A stretch of DNA of 64,000 bases from Bog-532 sp963775825 (lineage in GTDB: Bacteria; Actinomycetota; Actinomycetes; Streptosporangiales; Streptosporangiaceae). The position numbers were made by a program, and so were the translations under genes. Under the pieces are notes generated by a model. It did not search any database and was not told the DNA's origin. It saw only the letters and a program-made list of their open reading frames with translations. Shown in pieces: positions 31,932 to 40,701 of the stretch (positions are counted from its first letter, which is position 1; every line of letters starts with the position of its first letter). Location of the stretch: positions 1 to 64,000 of the forward strand of contig CAVZKY010000049.1 of assembly GCA_963775825.1 (NCBI GenBank). Reading direction: 5' to 3'.

Positions 31932-33235
31932 TCAGCCGGTACACGCTTCCCGAAATGGGCCACGTCTGGAGCGAGGCGCACAAGTACGAGCTCTGGTGCC
32001 GGGTCGAGACGCTGGTCCTCGAGGCCAACGCCCGGGCCGGGACCGTCCCGGCCGACAGCGTCCCCCCGGTACGTGCGGCGGCACCGCCCACCCCCGAGGC
32101 GGTCACCGCGGTCGAAGCGGTCACTGACCACGACGTGATCGCCTTCCTGACCGCCTGGGCTGACAACACCTCCCCGCGCAGCGCCGCCGCCTGGGTCCAC
32201 TTCGGGATGACGTCGTTGGATCTGGTGGACACCGCGCTGGCCGTGCAGCTCACCGAGGCGACCGACATCCTGCTGGCCAAGTCCACCGCCCTGGTGGCTG
32301 CGCTGCGCGAGCACGCGCTGGCGCACCGGGCCACGCTGCGGCCGGGGCGGACGCACGGGATCCACGCCGAGCCGGACGTGTGGGGCCACCGGGTGGCGGA
32401 CTTCGCCTTCGCGGCCGCGCGCGCCCGCGACCGCATCCGCCGGGCGCGCGACGCCGTGGCGGTAGGGAAGCTGTCCGGCCCGGTAGGCAACTACTCCAAC
32501 ATCGCCCCCGAGGTTGAGGCGGCGGTCATGCCGGAGCTCGGCCTGCGGCCGGCGGACGTCGCTACCCAGGTCGTGATGCGCGACGGGATCGCCGAATGGG
32601 TCAGCGCCCTGGCCCTGGCCGCGACCGTGTGCGAGGCGGTGGCGCTGGAGGTCCGGCATAGCCAGCGCACCGAGGTCCGCGAGCTGTCCGAGCCTTTCGG
32701 CCGGGGCCAGAAGGGCTCCTCGGCCATGCCGCACAAAAAGAACCCGATCCGCTCCGAGCGGATCTGCGGGCTGGCCCGGGTGGTGCGCGGTTACGTCACC
32801 CCGGTGATGGAAGGCATCCCGCTGTGGCACGAGCGTGACATCTCGCACTCCAGCGTGGAGCGGATCGCGCTGCCCGACGCGGCGATCGCCGTCGATTACC
32901 TGCTGCACCTGACGACCGGTCTGGTCGAAGGGCTGGTGGTCGACGCGAGGCGGATGCGGGCCAACCTGGACGCCACCGGCGGCCTCATCTACTCCTCGGC
33001 GGCGCTGCTCGAGCTGGTCGCATCCGGTCTGGCCCGCGAGGAGGCGTACGCCCTGGTCCAGGCGGCAGCGATGGAAACCTGGAACGAGGGCGTCCCGTTC
33101 CGGGATGCGCTGCGCAAGGAGGCCGCCGCCCGCGGGCAGGCGATCGACGAGGCGCGGCTCGACGAAGCGTGTCGCCCCGAGCGCTATGTGGCGCGTCTGG
33201 GGCCGGTGTTTTTCCGGCTGGAGGGGCTGACATGA
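31928..33235 (+). CDS. purB: Adenylosuccinate lyase
   Basis: 435 residues from a GTG overlapping the purD stop. Fumarase/aspartase superfamily signature SSAMPHKKNPIRSERI (about residue 258) carries the catalytic serine loop; the general acid region GRTHGIHAEPDVWG is at about 140, with MTSLDLVDTA at about 93. It acts twice in purine synthesis, splitting SAICAR and adenylosuccinate. Together with purA and purD it forms a purine cluster on one strand. Confidence 0.97.
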   Translation: MISRYTLPEMGHVWSEAHKYELWCRVETLVLEANARAGTVPADSVPPVRAAAPPTPEAVTAVEAVTDHDVIAFLTAWADNTSPRSAAAWVHFGMTSLDLVDTALAVQLTEATDILLAKSTALVAALREHALAHRATLRPGRTHGIHAEPDVWGHRVADFAFAAARARDRIRRARDAVAVGKLSGPVGNYSNIAPEVEAAVMPELGLRPADVATQVVMRDGIAEWVSALALAATVCEAVALEVRHSQRTEVRELSEPFGRGQKGSSAMPHKKNPIRSERICGLARVVRGYVTPVMEGIPLWHERDISHSSVERIALPDAAIAVDYLLHLTTGLVEGLVVDARRMRANLDATGGLIYSSAALLELVASGLAREEAYALVQAAAMETWNEGVPFRDALRKEAAARGQAIDEARLDEACRPERYVARLGPVFFRLEGLT

Positions 33236-33430
33236 CAGCAAATCGTGTCAAGCCTCCGCTCTGGCCCGGGGCTAATGGAATACTGGGCAGCGCCTTGGCG
33301 CGGGGGGCCCGCCATGGTTTCGATCGTCCCCGCGCCCGGCAGGACGACCGCACGGCCCGCCCGCGAGCCCGGACTGTACCCGGCCATGTGCCGGTTTCAT
33401 TCACCACCCCTCGACAGGAGTTGCATCCAT

Positions 33431-34723
33431 ATGACGATGGGCACTGAGACCCGTTACCGCGTACGGGGCGGAACGCCGCTGCACGGCACCGTTTTCGTAC
33501 AGGGCGCGAAGAACGCCGCGCTCAAGATGATCGCGGCGTCGCTTCTCGCCTCCAAGGGCCGTACGGTCCTGCGGAACGTGCCGCCCATTGAAGATGTGCG
33601 GCGTGCCGTCGAGCTGGCGCAGGCGGTCGGGGCCATCGTGGAGTTCCACGAGTCGGAGCGGACCCTGGTGGTCGACGCCTCCCGGCTGAACAGCCCGGTG
33701 CTGCCAGCCGAGATCGCCCGGCGGTTCCGCGGCTCAGTGCTGTTCGTTCCGGCCCTGCTGCACCGTCTCGGTGAGGCCGTGATAGAGGGCATCGGCGGAT
33801 GCAACCTCGGTGACCGCAACCTGGACTTCCACTACCGCGGTTTTGCCCGGCTCGGCGCCGTGGTTGACGAGGGCGAATCGGTCATCCACATCAAGGCCGG
33901 CTCGGGCGGGCTGCGCGGGGCCCACTTGTACCTGGACACCCCGTCCCATACCGGGACCGAGAACCTGATCATGGCCGCCTCGCTCGCGCCGGGCACCACC
34001 ATCATCGACAACGCGGCCCAGGAGCCGGAGGTGCTCGACGTCATCGCCTTCCTGACCAAGATGGGCGCGCGGATCACGGGCGGCGGCACCGGCTTCGTGA
34101 CCGTGGAAGGGGTCAGCGAGCTGGCGGCCGTCGAGCACACGGTGATGCCGGACCGGATCGACGCGGGCGTTTTCGCCATGGCCGCGGCGATCACCGGTGG
34201 CGAACTGAACCTGGTGGGCGGCTCGCTCGAGCACTTCGGGGTCGTGCGGTGGAAGCTGGAGCAGATGGGCGTGGAGTTCTCCACGCAGGGTGCGGTGCTC
34301 CAGGTCCGGCGGACCAATCCGCTGCGGCCGATCAATGTCATCACCTCGCCGTATCCCGGCTTCGCGACCGACCTCCAGTCACCCATCATGGCGCTCGGCT
34401 GTCTCGCCGAGGGGTCGAGCTACATCCGCGAGACCATCTTCGACGGGCGCTACACCCTCGTGGGCGAGCTCAACAAGATGGGCGCGAAGGTCGAAGTGGA
34501 CGGGAACGTGGCCATCGTGCACGGCCCGAATACCTTGCACGGAGCCGAGGTGGTGGCCCACGAGCTGCGCACCGGTGTCGCCCTGATCCTGGCCGGCCTG
34601 ATCGCCGAGGGCGAGACGGTGGTGGCGCCGGGCTACGTGATAGACCGCGGGCATGCGTCGCTGGCCCAGCGGCTCACCACGCTCGGCGCCGACATCACGG
34701 TGGAACAGGCCCCCTCGGTATAA
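33431..34723 (+). CDS. UDP-GlcNAc 1-carboxyvinyltransferase-like enzyme (MurA family)
   Basis: 430 residues from the ATG at 33431, with AGGAG upstream. EPSP-synthase fold; the substrate lysine is in GAKNAALKM (about residue 25) and TGTENLIMAA is conserved. The catalytic-loop cysteine is present (GIGGCNLGDRNLDFH, about 120) but the classical RPVDLH after it is RNLDFH here. It is therefore either the cell-wall MurA with a diverged loop or a paralogue of the kind several actinomycetes carry. It would transfer enolpyruvate from PEP to UDP-GlcNAc. A 195-base gap after purB suggests its own promoter. Confidence 0.85.
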   Translation: MTMGTETRYRVRGGTPLHGTVFVQGAKNAALKMIAASLLASKGRTVLRNVPPIEDVRRAVELAQAVGAIVEFHESERTLVVDASRLNSPVLPAEIARRFRGSVLFVPALLHRLGEAVIEGIGGCNLGDRNLDFHYRGFARLGAVVDEGESVIHIKAGSGGLRGAHLYLDTPSHTGTENLIMAASLAPGTTIIDNAAQEPEVLDVIAFLTKMGARITGGGTGFVTVEGVSELAAVEHTVMPDRIDAGVFAMAAAITGGELNLVGGSLEHFGVVRWKLEQMGVEFSTQGAVLQVRRTNPLRPINVITSPYPGFATDLQSPIMALGCLAEGSSYIRETIFDGRYTLVGELNKMGAKVEVDGNVAIVHGPNTLHGAEVVAHELRTGVALILAGLIAEGETVVAPGYVIDRGHASLAQRLTTLGADITVEQAPSV

Positions 34724-35023
34724 CCGCACCGGACGGGCGCACGATCGCCGGCTACGGGGTCAATACGGGACGTAGCCGACGGTAAACCGGTTTTAGGCCG
34801 GTGCAAGGTGATTATTTTCGGCCTCGGGCGGCTCTTCACAAATTGAGCCGGATGAGTTACGAAAAGTACTGACTGGCATATACCCAGGGCGACGAGATGC
34901 ACGGTTGTGCGGGATACGGCGGGCATTTAGCTACCGGATGCGGATGGGGTGAACGTCTAAGGTGCAGGTCATTAGCGATCGTACAGGCAGCCTCGGGTTA
35001 ACAGCCTACGGGGGAAAAGGGCA
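34724..35023. other. AT-richer intergenic region before the regulator gene
   Basis: 300 bases distinctly richer in A/T than the surroundings (for example around 34800-34880), consistent with promoter DNA for the gene at 35024. No protein-like frame and no recognised operator or riboswitch. Confidence 0.5.
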
Positions 35024-36580
35024 GTGACCGCGAGGAGGCACCTGCCCAGCGAGCTCATTATCGGCGTCGTAGGACCCTACGACCTGGTGGAGCGCATCAT
35101 GCTGTCTGGTGCGGCTGCTCGGGACGAGGCTTTCGGCGCCATGCCGGCGCCGAACCCGGCGGCCAGCCAGCCTGGAGCGCCGGCCCAGGGCCAGCCGGCC
35201 GGGCTGGTGCGTACCGAAGGGGCGGGACCGGGACCCTCCCGGCTGGAGACGGCCGAGCCCCTCGCGGAACAGGGCGCCCCCACCGGTTTGGCAGGCTCCG
35301 GAGGATCGCTGGCCTGGCCGCGCGAGGATCCGCGCCAGCTCGTCGGCGGCACGTTGCCGCGGCGGCTGATCGCCGCCGCGTACCGGCGGGAACGCGAAGC
35401 GCCGGAAAAGGTCGCCCGGCTGGGCGCGGCCATCGATGTGTGCCTGTTCGCCAGCCCCGTGCCGTTCGAGTACGCACGCCGGGCCGGCGTGATCTCGGTG
35501 CCGTCCACCTACGTCCGCCTCGACGGCGGAGCCCTGTACGCGGCGCTGCTGCGGGCCCGGATCCAGGGCCACGACATCGAGCGGATCAGCGTGGACGTGC
35601 TGAGCCGCAGCCCGGTCGAGGAGGCCTACACCGAGCTCAACGTGCCGTCGGACAGCGTACGGCTGCGCCAGGACGCGGCCAGCCCGGCCGCCCTGGCGGC
35701 CTTCCACGAGCGGCTCTGGCGCATGGGCGAGACGTCGGTCGCACTGACCTGCCTGGAGTCGGTGAGCCGACGGCTGGCCCGCGCGGGCGTCCCGGTGATA
35801 AGCATCCGGCCCACGGACGAGGCCATCCGGATGGCGGTCTGGAACGCTGTCCTGCTTGGCGGCCATCACCGGCTCGAAGCGGCTCAGCTCGCATTGGTGG
35901 CCGTCGAGGTGCCACGGCTGCGAGAGGGCGCCCGGCGCGCCCTGTCCCGGTACGCGCGGGACGAGCTACGCCTGAGCGTGCACCGGTTCCTGGCCAGCGA
36001 GGCGCAGCGCATCCAGGCGCTGGTCACCCAGGCCGATGATCATTCCTTCCTGGTCGTGGCGACCAGGGGGTCACTCGCCGCCGTGACGGGTGACTTCAGC
36101 CAGCTTCCGTTCACCGACCGGGCCCGCGCCGAGCTGGGCATCACGATCGAGGTCGGCGTGGGGATGGGGCGGACCGTTCAGGAGGCCGAAACGCACGCGC
36201 GGACCGCACTCATCCGGTCGCGGTCGGCGGGAGCCGGCCCGGGAACCGTACCGTCCCGGGAAGGCCAGCCGCTGGTCCCGCCACCCCGCCGGGCCAGCCC
36301 GGCGGGGCTGCGCACGCCCTCGCGGGGCATCGAGACACTCGCCCGGCTCGCCGGACGGCTCGAAGGGTCGGAGACGGCGCTGGTCGTCGACGCCGAAACG
36401 GCCGGCCGCCTGCTCGGGGTCACATCGCGAACCGCCCGGCGGCTACTGCGCAGCCTGGTCGACGAGGGCCTGGCGTGGCCGCTGCCGCCGAGCCGCGCCG
36501 CCCAGCCGGGACGGCCCCGCCAGTTCTACCGGCTGATCACCGAGAAGCTGGAGGAGCTGGAGCCGTCGCGCTCACTCTGA
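35024..36580 (+). CDS. Putative transcriptional regulator with GTP-cyclohydrolase-III-like domain and C-terminal winged helix
   Basis: 518 residues. The start SELIIGVVGPYDLVERIM resembles a sensor-domain opening, interrupted at about 35-105 by a Pro/Gly/Ala-rich linker. The middle (about 130-380) ends with FLVVATRGSLAAVTGDFSQ and ITIEVGVGMGRTVQEAE, a palm-fold pattern of the kind in GTP cyclohydrolase III or cyclase-like sensor domains. The C-terminus (about 455-510, ETAGRLLGVTSRTARRLLRSL, then RPRQFYRL) is a winged helix-turn-helix. It therefore looks like a ligand-sensing transcription factor. Target genes and ligand are unknown. Confidence 0.6.
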   Translation: MTARRHLPSELIIGVVGPYDLVERIMLSGAAARDEAFGAMPAPNPAASQPGAPAQGQPAGLVRTEGAGPGPSRLETAEPLAEQGAPTGLAGSGGSLAWPREDPRQLVGGTLPRRLIAAAYRREREAPEKVARLGAAIDVCLFASPVPFEYARRAGVISVPSTYVRLDGGALYAALLRARIQGHDIERISVDVLSRSPVEEAYTELNVPSDSVRLRQDAASPAALAAFHERLWRMGETSVALTCLESVSRRLARAGVPVISIRPTDEAIRMAVWNAVLLGGHHRLEAAQLALVAVEVPRLREGARRALSRYARDELRLSVHRFLASEAQRIQALVTQADDHSFLVVATRGSLAAVTGDFSQLPFTDRARAELGITIEVGVGMGRTVQEAETHARTALIRSRSAGAGPGTVPSREGQPLVPPPRRASPAGLRTPSRGIETLARLAGRLEGSETALVVDAETAGRLLGVTSRTARRLLRSLVDEGLAWPLPPSRAAQPGRPRQFYRLITEKLEELEPSRSL

Positions 36581-36601
36581 CCGGGCCTTGACCCGGCCCG
36601 G

Positions 36602-37672
36602 TCAGCTGCGGTGCGGATAGCTGCGCGCCACCGCGAGGAACAGGTCGTTGGCCTCGGGCTCGCCGATCGAGACCCTGGTCCCCTCCCCGGCGAACGGCCG
36701 GATGCTGACCCCGGATCGGGCACAGATCGCCGCGAAGTCCACCGTAGCCTCCCGCAGGGGCAGCCAGACAAAGTTCGCCTCGGTCGGCGGCACCGTCCAG
36801 CCGTCGGCGAGCAGCGCCTCGCGCACCCGGGTCCGCTCCTTGACCGTCGCCTCGACGCGCTCGAGCAGCTCCCCTTCGGCCCCCAGGGAAGCGACCGCGG
36901 CCGCCTGGGCGATGCTGTTGACCGAGAACGGCAGCATCGTCTTGCGCACGGCCTGGGCCACCGGCGCGTGCGCGATCATGAAGCCGACCCGCAGCCCGGC
37001 CAGGCCGTAGGCCTTGGAAAACGTGCGCAGGACGGCGACATTCGGCCGGTCCCGATACAGGTCCAGCCCGTCCGGGACGGACTCGTCACGGATGTACTCC
37101 CGGTAGGCCTCATCCAGGACGACCAGGCAGTCGGCCGGGACGCGATCGAGGAATCCGGCCAGCTCGCTGGCGTGCGCCACCGTGCCCGTGGGGTTGTTCG
37201 GGTTGCAGACGAAGATAAGGCGGGTGCGGGGCGTGATCGCCTCCGCCATGGCCGGTAGGTCATGTGCCTCATCGCGCAGCGGGACGCGCACGGAGGTGGC
37301 CGCGGCCAGGTCGGCGAGGATCGGGTAGGCCTCGAAGGACCGCCAGGCGTAGATGATCTCAGCCCCCGGCTCGCCCACGGCCTCAAGCAGCTGCTGGGCC
37401 ACCCCGACGGAACCGCAGCCCACCGCGACGTGGTCCGGCGGCACGGTGAACCGCTCGGCGATCGCCGCGGTCAGCAGTTCCGCGCCGTTATCCGGGTACC
37501 GATTGACGCTCTGGGCGGCTTCGGCGATCACCCGGCTGACTGACGGCAGCGGGCCGAACGGGCACTCGTTAGACGAGAGCTTGAACGACCGGCCGCCCGC
37601 CGGGGCCGCCCCCGGCATATAACCGGGCAGGTCATCAAGAATGCGGCGGAACCGCGGGGTGGCATCCTTCAC
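36602..37672 (-). CDS. Histidinol-phosphate/aromatic aminotransferase family protein
   Basis: 356 residues from the GTG at 37672; a start at 37726 would add an odd Pro/Cys-rich leader. Fold type I PLP enzyme: FKLSSNECPFGP near the start, RYPDNGAELL, NPNNPTGTV (about 165), VVLDEAYREYI (about 195) and the PLP-lysine region TFSKAYGLAGLRVGF (about 225). Phosphate-binding Arg is in FAGEGTRVSIG near the end. It could act as HisC or as the aromatic aminotransferase Pat known from actinobacteria; no his genes are nearby, which favours a stand-alone role. Confidence 0.88.
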   Translation of the reverse strand: MKDATPRFRRILDDLPGYMPGAAPAGGRSFKLSSNECPFGPLPSVSRVIAEAAQSVNRYPDNGAELLTAAIAERFTVPPDHVAVGCGSVGVAQQLLEAVGEPGAEIIYAWRSFEAYPILADLAAATSVRVPLRDEAHDLPAMAEAITPRTRLIFVCNPNNPTGTVAHASELAGFLDRVPADCLVVLDEAYREYIRDESVPDGLDLYRDRPNVAVLRTFSKAYGLAGLRVGFMIAHAPVAQAVRKTMLPFSVNSIAQAAAVASLGAEGELLERVEATVKERTRVREALLADGWTVPPTEANFVWLPLREATVDFAAICARSGVSIRPFAGEGTRVSIGEPEANDLFLAVARSYPHRS

Positions 37673-37840
37673 CGGCCCAGTCTCGCATCCCGCCGCCCCT
37701 GGCGGGTACCACGGCCGCCTGGGCACGGCCGCGGCGGCAACTCCCAGCCGTGGTGCCAGCGCGTGTGCCAGCGCTCCCTGACGCGGTGATGTGCGCCTTA
37801 CCGGCGGCTGCCCAGCCGGACCGGGCCTGGATACGGTCAG

Positions 37841-38532
37841 CTACCGCACGACGATAGACACCCGCAGCGCCTGCTGCGTCCCGCATTCGGTGCCGTCCGG
37901 TGTCCCGCCGACCGGCGCAGCTCGTGCGGCCCCCGCCACCGGAACGGACCACGCACGGTAAGCGGTCTCCTCGGCCGGGCCGGACGCCGCCCGGGCCAGC
38001 GCCCCGCGCCGGGCTGAGGCCGCTGCGCCCTGGGCCGGCCGGATCACACGGCATGGCAGCCCAACGATGGTGAGGACCGCAGTGCCGGGCCGTACGGCGG
38101 TGTAGGTCACCGCGGGCGTCCGAAGCAGGTGCGCCGGCGCTGCGGCGAGGGCATCTCCGGTCAGCCGGGGCGGCTCCGATCCACCCGGCAGGGCAGCGGG
38201 GCCGGACAGCGGCACCCGCACCACCTGCCCGGTGCGGACGCAGTAGGTCTTGCCACCGCTGGCGGCGGTGACGAGCAGGACCGGCCCGGCCGATCCGGCC
38301 GGCCAGCGCGCACAGCCAGGCTGGGCCGGTGCCCCAGCCGTTCCAGCCGCCCCTGACGGTTCCGGGGCGCCGGACGCGGCGGCGGCCGCGGAACCGGCCG
38401 GGTCTGGCGATGTCGCGGCGGCAGCCGCCGCCCGCCCGCCGTGGCCGCTCCGGTCCCGCCGAGCCCGGAGCACCCCGCGATCAGCCCTACGGCCAGCAGC
38501 ACGGGGGCCGCGGGCAGCAGCGAGAACGTCAT
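37841..38532 (-). CDS. Secreted lipoprotein of unknown function, apparent frameshift
   Basis: The ATG at 38532 opens a signal peptide with lipobox (FSLLPAAPVLLAVGLIAGCS; acylated Cys at about residue 20). The frame then changes at about 38435, inside a G/C-rich repeat, into a frame reading Ala/Pro/Ser linker and a small domain with three cysteines (GCARWPAG, TYCVRTG, LPCRVIRP), ending at 37841. Restoring one base gives about 230 residues. The domain is not recognised. It is encoded immediately downstream of the NRAMP-like gene on the same strand, so it may be co-expressed with it. Confidence 0.6.
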
Positions 38533-38603
38533 GAGCCCCCTCTCGCAGTGTTCACTGCGAGTTGGACGTCTGGCGGTCATCCCAGGTTCCGGGCCCGGCA
38601 CGC

Positions 38604-40310
38604 TCAGTGCGCGGCCGACAGCTCGACGATCTTGACGATCACCAGGCCCACGGCGATGACCAGATAGCCTCGCAGGGCGAGCATGCCGAGCCGGCGCCCC
38701 GGTGACCAGCGCGGCCGGGGCAGCTCGGACAGCGGCGGCATGCGCCAGGTGAGCCGCTCAGCCTCCAGCACCACCCCGGTGTCCAGCTCCCCCTCGGGGT
38801 CGTCGGGCAGCCCGGCCTGGCGGGCACGCCAGCGCGTGACGGCCCAGGCCGCCGTGCCGGCCAGTCCCGCACCCGCCGCGCTGGCCACGAGCGCGGTGAG
38901 CTGCCCGCCGGTCAGCGACGGGAACAGCGTCGCGGCGGTCAGCACCAGCGACAGCAGCACCAGTACGCCGATGATCACCCCGGCCACGGCATTCAGCCAC
39001 GGCCGGTTGACCCACGGCCCGAGTACGTCCTTGTCGTTGCAGAGCAGGACCAGGAACACCGCCGCGGACGGTAGCAGCACGCCGGCTAGCGCCTGCACCC
39101 CCTCGGTGATGAGCCCGAGCGGGGCGCCGGGAATGAGCACGACCGTGGCCGCGACGGCGAGGAAGAACGCGTAGCAGCCATAGAAGACCGGTGCCTCCTT
39201 GATGCTCCGGTGCAGCGAGTGCCGGGCGCCGGCGATGTCCCCCAGCGCGTAGGAGGTGGCGAGGGTGACCGCCGCGGCGCCGATCAGCGACGCGTCGAGC
39301 AGCAGCACCGCGAACAGGGCCCCGGCGCCGTGCCCGACCGCGTGGCCGAGCCCGGCGGCGACGCCGCCCGCGTCGGTGAAGTGACCGTGCAGGACGGTGC
39401 CGCCCAAGCCGAAGGCGGCGATGCCGATCAGCAGGGCCGCCCCAATGACGACCACGAACGAGCCGATCACCGTGTCGGCGCGCTCGTAGCTGATCCAGCG
39501 CGGCGTGATCCGCTTGTCCACCACGTTGGACTGCTGGAAGAACAGCTGCCAGGGCGCCACCGTGGTGCCGATGATGGCGATGACGAGCAGGAGCACACCC
39601 GAGTTCAGCCCGCCGGGGAAGCCGGGCACGACGACGTTGTGCACCATCTGCGCGGGGCGCGGGTGGGTGAGGAAGATCAGCGGCAGCATGACCACGTTGA
39701 CAGCGATCAGCACGTACATCCAGCGCTCCCAGCTGCGGAAGCTGCCGCTGACGGTGAATGCCACCAGGAGAGCCGCCGCCCCCGCCACGCTGAGCCAGCG
39801 GGGAATGCCGAAATAACTCCCGGCGAGCGCGACGCCGATGAATTCGGTCACGATCGTGAGCCCATTGACCAGAACGAGGTCGCCGATGGAGAAGGCGGCC
39901 CAGAACCGGCCGAACCGCTCGTGGATGAGCCGCGCGTGCCCGACACCGGTCACCGCCCCGAGCCGCACCACCATCTCCTGGTTGACGATCAGCACCGGGA
40001 TGAGGAGGGCGAGGACCCACAGCAGCCGGGTGCCGTAGTCCTGCCCCGCCTGCGCGTAGGTGGCCACGCCGCCGGCGTCGTTGTCGCCGACCATCACGAT
40101 CAGCCCGGGACCCATGATGGCCAGCAGGTACCGGAGCCGGCGCGGCCAGCTGGGCGAGCGGTCGAGGTCGGCGGCCCGGACGGTGCCGAACGCGCCGTGG
40201 ATGTCGCCTACGTGGGCCGGGTCCTGCACCGCCGTGCCGGTGGCGGTCCCGGCCTGCCGGAGCGCGGCACGACGCTGGGACCAGGAGCCGAAGCTGAAGA
40301 AGTTTGCCAT
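38604..40310 (-). CDS. NRAMP-like divalent metal transporter, first copy
   Basis: 568 residues with about 11-12 membrane helices (from residue 62). Its TM1 metal motif is DNDAGG (76-81) in place of the DPGN of Mn/Fe NRAMPs. The TM6 motif is APWQLFFQQS (about 250) in place of the methionine-containing MPHN type. Loss of that methionine is known in NRAMP-related magnesium transporters, so Mg2+ is a reasonable candidate substrate. A soluble C-terminal region (RMPPLSELP) and a final helix follow. It is about 50-60 percent similar by eye to the copy at 40702-42615 and encodes no CBS partner of its own. Predicted plasma-membrane importer. Confidence 0.88.
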   Translation of the reverse strand: MANFFSFGSWSQRRAALRQAGTATGTAVQDPAHVGDIHGAFGTVRAADLDRSPSWPRRLRYLLAIMGPGLIVMVGDNDAGGVATYAQAGQDYGTRLLWVLALLIPVLIVNQEMVVRLGAVTGVGHARLIHERFGRFWAAFSIGDLVLVNGLTIVTEFIGVALAGSYFGIPRWLSVAGAAALLVAFTVSGSFRSWERWMYVLIAVNVVMLPLIFLTHPRPAQMVHNVVVPGFPGGLNSGVLLLVIAIIGTTVAPWQLFFQQSNVVDKRITPRWISYERADTVIGSFVVVIGAALLIGIAAFGLGGTVLHGHFTDAGGVAAGLGHAVGHGAGALFAVLLLDASLIGAAAVTLATSYALGDIAGARHSLHRSIKEAPVFYGCYAFFLAVAATVVLIPGAPLGLITEGVQALAGVLLPSAAVFLVLLCNDKDVLGPWVNRPWLNAVAGVIIGVLVLLSLVLTAATLFPSLTGGQLTALVASAAGAGLAGTAAWAVTRWRARQAGLPDDPEGELDTGVVLEAERLTWRMPPLSELPRPRWSPGRRLGMLALRGYLVIAVGLVIVKIVELSAAH

Positions 40311-40701
40311 GACACATCTCCCGATCTACCCCGTGGGGTATCCGGTAGCGCGTATCAGACCTCGCTGACCGAGGTGGCAGGCCACCATGCATCAAGACAG
40401 AAAAAGTGCAGGCATGGGACGGCCGCCGCGGTAAGCGGCGGGCCCGGCACTCGGTTCGGGAAACGGCGCGGTGGCGACCGGAAATGCGTCAGGTGGCGAC
40501 GCGGTCAGCGCTGCGAGACATGCGCGAATGGGTGAGGTTCGCTTTTGCTGCAGCTGCAACTATGACTGCCGTCTGGCACGGCCCTCACCTCCTCCGCTCG
40601 GCACCACACGATAGCCCGCGGTCAGGCGGGCTTCCAAATTAGCTGAACGTTGGCTGCGCCACACAGATTCCCGGTCCGGTCCCTCGGGCGGGTGCGGCCG
40701 C
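40311..40701. other. Region between the two NRAMP-like genes, candidate leader
   Basis: 391 bases upstream of the first NRAMP-like gene. It holds a possible leader peptide (40505-40579) with a strong AGGAGG, and a 7 bp hairpin CCGCCGC/GCGGCGG (40423-40441). On the transcribed minus strand the hairpin is followed some 20 bases later by a run of five T. Known Mg or Mn riboswitch cores were looked for and not recognised. Confidence 0.4.
40505..40579 (-). CDS. Possible short leader peptide before the NRAMP-like gene
   Basis: 24 codons from a GTG eight bases after AGGAGG, translating VPDGSHSCSCSKSEP and ending at a TGA. Two Cys and several Ser/His residues cluster in the middle. Strong ribosome binding site but very short; it could be a regulatory leader peptide or chance. 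Confidence 0.25.
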   Translation of the reverse strand: MPDGSHSCSCSKSEPHPFAHVSQR

